Shown piece after piece: positions 12,101-23,500 of a DNA stretch of 64,000 nt. Each line of letters opens with the position of its first letter. The stretch's first letter is position 1. A model generated the notes under the pieces. It did no database searches and was not told the DNA's origin. It saw nothing but the letters and a program-made list of their open reading frames with translations. Origin of the DNA: Centroberyx gerrardi (lineage: Eukaryota; Chordata; Actinopteri; Beryciformes; Berycidae); assembly GCF_048128805.1 (NCBI RefSeq), contig NC_136016.1, forward strand, positions 6,984,501 through 7,048,500. Direction: 5' to 3'. A program made the translations under genes and the position numbers.

Positions 12101-13802
12101 AGCTGGCGGCCTCAGCAGGGAGACAGCTGTGAGAAGAAGAGCCAACGGAACAGTAGAGACACTGAAACTGCGTCTTTATATGACATGTAACAGAGTTGAA
12201 GGGTATAAAGGGTTAGAACCGTAACAGGATGATACTGGCAAATGAGGGAGGCTTCAAAGTGTTGTGCTGCACAAGAGAAAGACTTGTTTTATTAACAACA
12301 CCCCACAATGCCTCGAGTTGTGTTTAATCCATGTTTTTTAATGTGATCGAGCCAAAAGCTTACCCAGAACTTGCACATGTTGTCAGCATGTGGTCTGTGC
12401 TCTAGACACCACAACTTAGCAAGGCGTGCATGATTCAACAAATACTCTGAAATTGACTTATGGATGGCCAGATTCTTAAGTACTTTTCGTGGAAATCACA
12501 CAAACACTGGCTTAAAATAGCAAGAGCTGGGCACCCAGAGCCTTGAGAATAGAACATGCTCCTGTGTTTCATCCTGATTTCTTGGTAAGATCATTTCAAA
12601 GAATTTTATGAAACACAATAGGGTTAAATTATTCCTTGACTGATAATTCTCATTTTGGTTAACCAATCCAGAGTAATGACTACGTAGTCCCACTTTTGTG
12701 TCTATGGGCTTGTATGCTAAGATTAGAGTTTGGGCTAATAATACCTCCCAAAAAAACATTAAGAACAGAAGAAATAAAGAAAAAAATATCTCTCAGTACA
12801 GTTTTGGATGGAAAAGCTTAAGCGGAGCCTTTCATCAACAGGGTTGTTGGTATTTGGCTGAAAATTGCCTGAGTCTGAGGAACTGTGGGTGGTATTGGAC
12901 TGATAATTAGTAGTCAGAATGTTATGCAACTTGCCATTGTCAACCGGTGTACTTTTTAATTACTTCTGCATAGACTTATGTTGTGTTAATAACAGTCTCT
13001 AGTGCATATGCCTCAACAAGCCTAACTATTATCTATTGCTTTTGGCTATTGCGACCATGTGCTGCATGATCTTGTCAGTGGAAAAAGCAAGTGTTGCATG
13101 TTCATTTAGAGGGCCATATGGACCGCAAGGCTTCAGTGTTGCATAAGTGATAGTGATAGTTTGACAGATTTCATGGAACTGGCTGTACAGGGGAACTATT
13201 GCCATAATTTCAGTGAGCATAAAATGAACGTGTTGCTGTATTGTGAGATATACGGAAAAATTGCTCCTTGTTTCTTATATGTAAACCGAGACTATTGTGT
13301 GTGCATGCAGATGGTACTTTGTGTGCACAACATATTAAGTGTTCTTGAAATAAATAAATCCATCTGGTTGTTCAGAAACCATCGTGCCAGTCCTTGTGTG
13401 CTTAAAAACCAGAGCAACATGTTACAGCTGACGTCCTGAACTCCCACTGACAAACATGATGTGTCCTCGACGTTATTCTCATTCGCACAACGCTTCTAGC
13501 TTTCCTATTAATGCTCCCACCAGTCAATTAGTTCATCCTCTACGTGATTCATCATGGAGATTACATCTGTCAAGTGGCTACCTCTTAACATGATATCACA
13601 TAATGACCTTGCCTTTTTCTTCAAATATCAGCACTGAAGTCTGTGGCCGAGTATGCATACTTAAACAAATATTACAGTTTCCTTGTAGCTCCTCTACTTA
13701 TCATTCATGAGTCCATGCCAAGGACAATTTTCTGTTTCATGCAAATGTGAGGAACAGCAGAGTTCTCTGGATAACTAGACTTGCATGTACTGCAATACAC
13801 GG

Positions 13803-13803
<1 letters not shown>

Positions 13804-13851
<48 letters not shown>
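13804..13851. repeat. (GT)n microsatellite
   Basis: About 24 uninterrupted GT units. Confidence 0.95.
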
Positions 13852-13852
<1 letters not shown>

Positions 13853-15478
13853 TACTCTTACCCTAGTATTTTCTATTCTCAAAGGTGGGATTACAGTTAG
13901 TTCTGGTTCCTAAGCACTGACAATATCCTTAAAGCCTGAATTCATCCATTTCCTTATGGTAAGTAGGAACCCAGAAGTGAGAACTGATGTGTGTGAATGT
14001 TTACAGCCTGCTCTTACCAACTTGGTCAAATCCTTTACATCATGACAAATGACTCCCATTCTAAATGGGTTTTTGAAGGCTGATACAGATACTGGTATTT
14101 TTGTATTGAACCTCCCGATAGCTGATGTTTTGTGTCGATATTCAACATCTTTCAATTTGACCATTTTATTATTATTATTAAGTATTCAGTGTTTCCCCCA
14201 GAATTTAGTCTTGTCAGGGTGCAAAAGACTCTCAGCCACCTGTTCAATGGTAGGGAGAAATCTGGGATGCGTTGCTGCATTTAAATGAAGAACACATTTA
14301 CAAAAAAAACATTATTGAACAATTAAATCAATAATTAAAATGTGCAAAGAAAATAAAGTTTCATGTGAGGTTTTACAGACCGTTTTCATGTAGCTGTGGT
14401 CACAGAGGATCCTCCATCATATTGGCAGTGGACCTCACTGACTGGCTGAATTTAATAAAAGTTAAATATCGGCAAACCAATATATCAGTCTAACCTCAAT
14501 ACCCCAAGAGAGGAGGAAAAAACAGAATATAGGTCACAATCACATCATTAAGGCAATATGATGCACATATTGATTGCCATACCACGGTCACACTTGACAT
14601 GCATGTATGATTGCATGATCTCATTGAGTCGTTGAGTTTGCAGGCGCCTATAGAACCCATTTGCATTTCCAATAACAGTGCAGTTGAGATTATACAAACG
14701 GTGATGTTGAAGTGTTTGCTGTCCTCTTCAGCTTCACAAGTACCACGTCATCCACGTTGATGCCAGCGTTTCTTCTATGGCAGCCATCTATTTTACAGAG
14801 CCCAGTGCATATAAAACCCACAACACTTGAAGTCACCTACTGAACTCTGCTGAGACAAACCCCAAAGTTTTTGAACAATTTTTGCCTCCAGGCATACAAC
14901 AAAAATTTCACCATTAACCATTTTTCAGCAATTTTCTCATTTTAACCTGGTTGTGAACTGTTACATAAAACAACCTTGTTGTATAAAATACCATGAGCAG
15001 CAAATAATATCCTTGAAGAACAATATTACTAAGTTATTGAACTGTGCACAGCAACTACAGGATTTGCTGTGGTCAAGGTTCCTCAACTCCATTTATCACC
15101 AAGGCAACCAAACGTTGGCAACCTCTAGAGAAGGCCATCTTTCCTTCTTAATCCCAAAGATGAATGGACAGAATAGCACAAGACACACTTCACTATTCAG
15201 AATGACCGAAATGCAGCTCAGGCATGGAGGGGAAGAGTTGTTTTTTCAATGTGGAGCGATGTTGGTATCTTATGTGGTGAGCTGTCACAATTCTCCTGCT
15301 TCGCTAAAGTCTCCTTAGGACAAGGCCAGAGACAAATACCTAGCCTCTTCTCAATTTCAAGTCCTGGATGTTTCGGTCTGATAGAGGGGGAGAGGATTTG
15401 TTTGTTGATGAGAGGATCTCAGCTTGGCAGAGAGGATGTGCCATCTGTCAAATGGGCACTGAAGTGTTTAGTCTTCAG

Positions 15479-15668
15479 TTAAAGGGACATTAAGTAGAGT
15501 TTTTGTTCCAAAACACAGTATACGGGCTGGAAAGTGAGTTTTGACAGCATGAAATCTCAGCATGTGGTAAAGTAATCGACGATTCATAGGTATTGATCAA
15601 CCCCCTGCAGATATGTTATGCTCATTTTGTGCTATGGGACAGAAAAACCTTACTTGTCGCACCTTTAA
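15479..15668. mobile_element. MITE of about 190 bp with TTAA-type ends
   Basis: The left end begins TTAAAGGGACATTAAGTAG and continues AGTTTTT; the right end, reverse-complemented, begins TTAAAGGTGCGACAAGTAAG and continues GTTTTT. Both ends start TTAAAGG and agree over about 25 bases with small gaps. TTAA at both borders suits an element that targets TTAA (piggyBac- or Kolobok-like), but with no transposase that is only inference. Confidence 0.65.
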
Positions 15669-17334
15669 GAGCAATTCATCAATCAACTCCTAGAGAATAC
15701 AAAGAGAATCATTAAGTCCAAACTATCCAGTTTGTAATGACAGAGTCTTTAGTATTGACTCTTCAAATTCACAAAAAAAAAAAAAAATTCCTCAAAGATT
15801 AAATGATTTAAAGCCCTGTACTGTGGAACTGCAGCCTATTGGCTGGCATAGCACTTCACTTTGACAGTTGTACACACATCAGTCATAGCTGACACAAGTT
15901 AATGGTGGAATGTCTCATTTAAATATTCACATTATAAACACATTATCTATGATTAATGTTCCCTGGATGGCTCAGAAAATGTCCTCAGGCCTGATTACAG
16001 ATTGCAATGAAAAGCAATCATCCATTAATTATTGCCATTCAAAAGTCATCCCTTACCAAATGCCAATTAGCCATTTGATTACTTTATGTACTGTATATGT
16101 AGTAGTTTAAAAAAAAATGTAATTGTATTTCAATAAGCTAAGAGCCATCACCTTAAAAAAGTCTCCTTCCCTTGGACTTGTTAGAAAACTTGTTTTACAG
16201 CAGATAACCTTGTAGTTAAGGTCAAGGACAGCGTGTGGCAATATGAATATTGTGAATAAGTAAAATGTGAATAAGTAACATCTTGTAATCCAATTTTTAG
16301 ATATTATATCATTCATAAAATAACTAACGGCAATCGCATTAAGTCCTGCTTTCATTGGCTTAAATACACGTTTATTAAAATGTTAAATTAAAAGTACGTG
16401 GTTTTTTTTAAAGGATATCAAGACTTTTTTTCTAAATCATGCTAATGAAAAACATAGGGAACTGGGGGCATCTGCTTGCAACAGAATCAGAAAACCCAAG
16501 TGACTCAAATTGGCATGTTCTGGAGTGACATATTTCAATAAATGATGGTCTTTTAAGGTTCTTAACACTCAATATATTACTCTACCAACAAGATATATAA
16601 TTTCACTCAGTCAGATTTCAAAGAATCACCTCTTAGCTTTGTTGAGCCTATTATCTATGTAACCTGGACTCATCCAAACTGTGTACCATATTATATCAAC
16701 ACAAATTAAGCAGTGACTTTGACTGGAGAAATGAACACACTCTTTACCATGGAAACATCCAGCCAACACTGCCCATGTACATATGGGATTGGGGGTGGCT
16801 AAATATGTAAATGCAAATCAAATGCAATCTGGATCATCATGTTGAGTAACAAGCTCTTTTACTGATTATTAACAAACCCACACTTCATCTGCCCAAATTG
16901 ATTTTTTGCATTTGAGCTCATCAGTGTGCTCCTTCAGAATAAAGGCCTCATCTGTTCAAGACATCCTCCTATTACAAAACAGAGTAAGGAGGTCAATGAT
17001 ATTTAAAGTGTCTTCTTCACACCAGGATGCTGCCCAGCCTTATTGATGTGCAAAACTCTACTGATGCTCTTTTCTGCACAGGGGGACAGGAAAGAGCAGA
17101 GACACTTTTGTTTGGTAACAAACATTAATTATGTATCCAATCTGAAAATCTAGGTGAATTTGTGAAAATTGCAGGACAACAGAGCCACGATACGCTCTAT
17201 CCTGTCTCTCTATTATTTTCCTTGTTGTCAGTGAACCACTGCTGCAGCTAATTATCTTCTCTGTGCCGTGTGTGCTGATGTGCCATATTGTCACCAACAA
17301 AACAAATCACAACTGGGGGTAATTCAGAGTTCCC

Positions 17335-17340
17335 TTTATT
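17335..17340 (-). promoter_or_regulatory. Probable polyadenylation signal of exoc7
   Basis: AATAAA on the minus strand (TTTATT on plus), about 220 bases downstream of the exoc7 stop codon and followed by a region without exons. Its position suits a short 3' UTR. Confidence 0.55.
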
Positions 17341-17560
17341 TGTTTGAGGCGCTAAGCTGGAACGGGTAAATTACATATAAATACATCATCTTTATATCTT
17401 TGTACAAAATTGAACATTCATCAGACACAGCGAGGGTAACGGTAGTGTGAGGGGAGGCTGCAGGGATGGATCTCAGTTGTTATAGGAACATGGGTTCTGT
17501 ACGGGGTGAGAAGTGTTTGGACTGGGTGAGGAGCATCATTCAGGGTTCATCAAGTGCAGC

Positions 17561-20500
17561 TCACGCTGAGGTGTCGAACAGCCTCTCGATCATCTCTTCC
17601 ACGTGCTCCGGGCGATACTTGTGGTACTTCTCAGGGTTCTTGGTGAATGAGATGTTGGCACATCTAGAGATTGAAATCATACAAAAAAAAAGAAACAAAA
17701 AAACAACAGGGTCAGTGTTAATATTATTTACAGGGTTCCAACATATTCCTAAAAAAATATCCCATACATTTTTCATGATTAACCATTACAGAGTGCAATT
17801 TCCAAGACTAATCAATGTCAGTGTCTGCGTTCAGAATTTCTTAGTTTTTTGTTGAATAGCTGATCTTGTGTTGGTTAGCTAAAACTGCTTTTAAATAGGC
17901 AGGGGGAAAAAAAAACATTTTAATTTCCGAAACCTTTTGGATACACGTCATTCTCCCCAACTTTTCCAGACCGTGAAAACACAATTTTCAAATTTTCAAA
18001 TTCCCATTCCTCATCCCTCTCACCTGTGTAGGAACGCCCTGTAAGCATCGGACACCACTTTCTTCTGGGCCTGGCGGATGAAGTCGCGCTGCTCCTTGTC
18101 TGGGATGGCCCACACCTTCTGGATCTTACACAGCTCCTCCAACCCGTCGTTGAAGCCCTGGGAGTCAGTAAGGAGAGCAAGTGGTCAGTCCTGCTGCAGA
18201 AGCTGAGAGTGCGTTCTTTGAAATTCAAGGTAAAATCTAGTGGATTTTTAGGACGAGGACTGATTTTGTTGTCTTGACAGGTGTTAGAATTTGTGCAAAA
18301 GTGATTTTGACCTTACCTTGAATTTGTCTTTGATCACTTGCCGCTCTTTGTCTTTCAGCTGGAGAAAGGCAAGACTTAAATTAGGATACTTATGCAAAGG
18401 ACAGACAATTTATTCATATTTATTCTTATGTCTACATCAAAAGTCTAGACATAAGTCAAAGGAAAATACACCCTCTTCATTCTAACCTTGGTGCCAGGCT
18501 GGAAGACGGGCATGTTCCTGTCTGTCAGGTGCTCGGTGACCTTCAACCAGCTAGAAAAGAATGCATTGTATCAGCTCACAGTACTTGGTGTACAATGCTG
18601 ATGTCAACAATACTTTTGTTCCGAGTGCACGTTAATTGGTTCAACTTGATCAAATTTACCTGCGCTGGTACATTTGGATCTGCTGCTCTATAAGCTCTCT
18701 GTATGAACTCTCAGCCTTCTTCTGTGTCACTGTTACCAGCTGGATCAGGTCCGACCTGAAGACATTCACAGGTTGACAGATTAAAGACAATCAATATTAA
18801 ACTCAAGAGTACGCAATTTACTGACGTCACGTGACATGATTTCAGGGTAATGAAGTCCTTCAATTTTTCAAAAATTAGCTATCTGTTGCTGCCACTTGGG
18901 GCCGCCAAAGTGCAAAATTGCCTATAGTGCAGCTTTAATGCTAGGGTATTTTGATAGAATGATCGGCAGCAATACTCAAAGGAGGCCACAGTGCAGCATG
19001 TGTCATGAATGTGCGTCTATAAAGGGCTATTTGGTTTTATTTTTGGGGGATACCAAAATCGGGATCGTTTGCGGATCCCAAAATAGCTCTCAAGGATTTA
19101 AAATACTGTAAAATACATTAGAAATAACGTATTTTTCAGTCTTAACTGTGGACTTGCTGTCCTTATAATAGTACCATACCGTTATAATGGTCAGTTTGCA
19201 GTAAAATGTCATGTCAATGCATTTGCAAAAAAATAACTAGGACTCCTATCGTCAAGGTTGAAGTCCCCTCGCAAAGGCCTAAGTGATCGCACTGTAATCT
19301 ATCAAAGTAAATTCATACGACACTGCCTGAAGGTCACAGATGAAAAGAGAGAGAAAATGCCCACTTCTCCAGGGACTTGAGGATGTAGTTGTAGTTGTTG
19401 TGCAGGAAGATGGCACTCAGAGCTGAATCCTCGTACACTTTGGATTTGCTAAGAAGATTTAGCTGCAAGTTCCCCAACACCTTGCCTGAAAGGACAAAGT
19501 CATCCATCAGCTGCCGCCACAAACCTTCGACATTTTACAAGACAGTTACAAGACAAGTGCTGTTCGTCATTTCATATATACTTACATATATAGGTGCTGA
19601 GAAGCCTTTTGCTGAACTCTGAGCTGTAGCTGCTTGCTGACGAACTGGTCTCTGGAAAAATGAAGGTAGTGTTAGAATAAGGTGTAGCTAGTTTTAGTCG
19701 ATTCAGTAATCCTCAGTTCTGAAGTTTCTTGTATTTAATTTTATCTCATATGATCCTTCATTTATTTCCCCTTGGACCAAGAGTGGGAAAAAATACACAT
19801 TCCCGCTCTAACTCAAAATCCTCCTTTGACTAGAAGTATTAATTAAAGTGGAACCACTCAAGTTTCTATGGTAGCATCTGAAGGTACTTTCTTTCAACCT
19901 GCACTCCTGTGCTCCACATACAGTGCATATATTATAGATAAGTGTCTGATTATGAAGCAGGCTCCTCTCCTGTGTCATTCTGCATTCATTAGCAGCCATT
20001 ACAGTTCTATGAATCATCTAAAACAGATATTCACAACCAATAAATCACTCAGAATGCATGTCATCAACACTCAGGGGCCTACATGATCTTTTGCTTACCT
20101 CGGGGGTCTAAAGGTATATTGTAAGTGTCCCCCAGTACTAAGGGGCAGAGGCAAGGCAAAAGAGAAAGAGAAAGAGAAAGAGAGAGGCACAAGTGCAAAA
20201 GGTTAGAAAAGATTTGTTAGTGCAGAGTAAGCCAAGTAGCAAACGGTCGTCAGCCAGACAGCGAGGGGTCGAGGGTTGGAAAGGAGTGACGAACACGGGA
20301 GTCAGACAATGAAAGTAAGGAGAGCGAAGCTGGGAGCATGAGGGGGCAGCAGGGAGGTATGGAGCCTCTCTAAATATGGATAATCTTGTCATCGTTCCAA
20401 ATGTAAAGTACTGTTACTGGGACTGATGCACAGCCTAACCGCACATGCTGAACGAAAGCTTGTCATTGAGGCTCCCTCTGGAGGAAGGGAAAAGCAATTT

Positions 20501-23500
20501 TGAAGCTGGACGTGGCGAGCGGAAGGAGGAGCAGAGGTGAAGGAGGTGAATAATTCAACACATCGGAGGAAGTCACAGACACAGAATGAGGAAGAAATTA
20601 GGGAGCCTAACACGAAGAACCTAAGATAGAAACAAATTTACACTCTGGTGGACAATGAAGTGAATCCTGACTCTACAAGGTGTTGGCGATGGAGGAAAGG
20701 AATAAAGTGCTAAGACAAATAGGTGGGTGTGGGAAAGTAATCCCACAGATGGTAATGGTCTTTTGAAACAGACAGCGATCACATGGACCCCATGAACCAA
20801 AGGTGTTCCTCCTACATCAGTAATCTTCTGATATGGACCTGGATTAACTATGCACAAATAAACAAAATACGCTGAATGAGTCCTATGTGAAAGTAAATAA
20901 GAGACCTATACTAATATTCAAGTTGCATGCATGTAATGTTAGTCAGTTTAGGACAGAGACAGCTGAAGTATCATTGCTGATATTAGCGTCTAGGGAACTG
21001 GTGCCTTAAGGGACTAGCAGGCATAGCAGGGGGTCAGTGCTAAATAGAGCAAACTCTGGCAATGTCGATGTGGCTCTACCTTGAGAGGCCAGCATGGCTC
21101 CAGCCGTCTCATGGAAGTCCAGCAGCTGCTGCAGGAACAGGATGGCCTGTAGGAGAGAGGCCGAGGTAATGATCACTTCACCTTATCTATTGAACCGGGA
21201 TAGTCCACTCTGTACAATTAGCGGTTGCCCGGGAGTCCGCCTGGGTCCCCAGAAAGGTGCAAACATCAGAGTCCTTATGGGAGGGTGCTGAGTTTGTAGT
21301 GCAGTGTGTGCAAATAAATCTACCGCCATTACATGAGAGAAGAAGAGTGCATCAGCTTACATTGCTAGTCAGTTCGTGGACTGTTCCATCTTTAGGCATA
21401 TTGTACTCCTTATCAGGATCATTCTGTGAAGACAAGAGAAAATTGATTAATTCACAGTAGGTGAACACTGTTGATAATTTACTGTGACCAGAATGTTGAA
21501 TGTTACTGGAAGCACTGGGGTGAATACATGGGAAATAAATTAAGATTTGCTATGATGGAGATTCTTGCCTTGATACTGTCTGCAAATTCCTCCAGAGCTT
21601 TGGCTCCAATAGTTTCCATAGAGGTGATGAGCGTAGGCAGTTTGTTCTTGGTGCTTGCTGCTGTTCCCTGTAAGCAAACCAGAATATTCAAAACAAAGAT
21701 TTGTCTTAAGCTGCATGTCCTGTCGCTCCTATAGGAGATAATGCTGTGTGCATGGTGAAGCTGTACTGATTCGTACTTGGAGTGTCGAGTCAAACTCAGA
21801 CTTAGACATTTTCAGATGTCTGAGGATAGGGAAGATGGTGAGGACGGCGGAGTAGTCGTGGCGCATGATGGCCCTGCGAGCCGCTGACACGATGTTGTCT
21901 CCCTCCAGCATCAGGTTGTCCAGCGCCTCCTGTGGGCAGCAGATAACAGAGAAACATGTTGAGACCATGCTGCGGCAAAACAGAAGCCCAGGTTCCACAG
22001 ATTTAGCAGTGATTTCTTGTTAACATTCATTAAGTTTGCAGAGAATATACTGTCGTGACAAAATCTTTCTATTGTGCATTTCTATGAATCTGTCTTTGTC
22101 ATAAAAAAAACTGGACGTAATTACACTTTTGTTGCATAAACTACAGTTTTTTTGCTGTCCTTCTTGTGCCTTGCACAGATAGAATAGGTTTAAGATAAAT
22201 GGATAGTTTCTGATGTATTCTAAATAATTTTAGATCTGAAAATTACTTTAGACATCATTATGTTAAAATAGTAAAAACCTATCCTTGCCTTATCCCTGGA
22301 GACAGTCTTCTCTGCACACTGTCATTATAACAGATCACTTCTACAATATGCCTTAATGCACTAGGCACACAGACCCATCTGCTTTCCTCGCTGAAAACCC
22401 AGGATCATATGGTCAAAAAGCGATTTGGAAAAACAAGGTGCCAATGCGATTGCTCCCAAGTACTGTGATATGCTGCTACCACAACACTTGGGCAACAATA
22501 TAGCAAAGCTGCAATTCTTAATGTTTTTGATACAAGGTTTAGTGGTTTGATGCTGCAAAATTCTGTCCCTTTATTTCTATGCCTGACCTGAATGAGGGAG
22601 TCGAAGGTCTTCTTCTGGTGATGCTCGGGGATGATCTCTGTCAGGAGGGCGTACTCGCTCTGGGCCAGCTTGACAAAGGCACTGATACAGTGGATGTAGG
22701 AGTCGATCTCGATGTCGAGGACATCATCCTTCCCTGAGAGGCACACGGTAAAAGATCAAGTGAGCGGGTAAATCAACCAAGGCTTTGATATAAGACGGGG
22801 CTCTGGTCCTGTAGCTTGTTGCTAAAAAGCCGTTATTGAGTACGTGTATGCACTTTGATGAAGGTGTTAAACTGTGTGTTTATGCTGCTGGCTATGACTA
22901 GTGTCCCCCTTCACCATTTTGCAACAAATGTCCCAGAGCAAAACGGCTGTTAGCACCCATCCATTGAACAACATTCTACTCACACAGTGCTACTGTTGTT
23001 CTATGCAAATTGCTCAGTGGGTGTGTGCTGAGACAGGAATTGCTCTTAAAACCATGAAGAGAGTTTTTTTTTGTTTTTTTTATGTTTTTGATGCTGTTCC
23101 TTCTCATTCCCACGTGTTCCCCTCACTCACCTGCTGCGGCCCCGTGCTTCTCGGTCAGGGCGTCAGAGTGGTGTTTGACCCGCAGGTCGTGATCGTAACC
23201 TGATGGGTGGGGTGGGGTAGGGTAGCAGGGAAACAGAACTAGTCACACCACCGGGGGTCGTGACTAGGCTGAGGGCCAAACCTGGGACTCGCCGTGACAT
23301 TTACACCGACCACCAAGCACCCAGCAGGGGGGGGGGGAGCAGGGGACACCCACCGCAGTGGGGGGGTCTTGGGCCGAAAGCGCCCACAGAGGTTTGTGCA
23401 TGTGACTCATATCTATGTTAGTCAGTGTGTGTTATACTACATGAAAGGAACCAGCTTTATGAAAGATGAAGAGCCAGATGTGACACCAGCTTTAGACACA

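Larger units (their letters stand above)
12101..17334. other. Intergenic region between galr2 and exoc7
   Basis: About 5.2 kb between convergent genes. It should hold the galr2 3' UTR (AATAAA-type motifs at about 12773 and 13349 are candidates) and downstream sequence. It contains a (GT)n tract at 13804-13851 and a small MITE at 15479-15668. Open frames up to about 120 codons (for example 14953-15318) have no recognisable domain. No RNA gene seen. Confidence 0.5.

Noticed and set aside
11473-12145. Long frames overlapping galr2 exon 2 on both strands
   Set aside because: Shadows caused by GC-rich third positions in the receptor exon; the receptor frame carries all conserved motifs.
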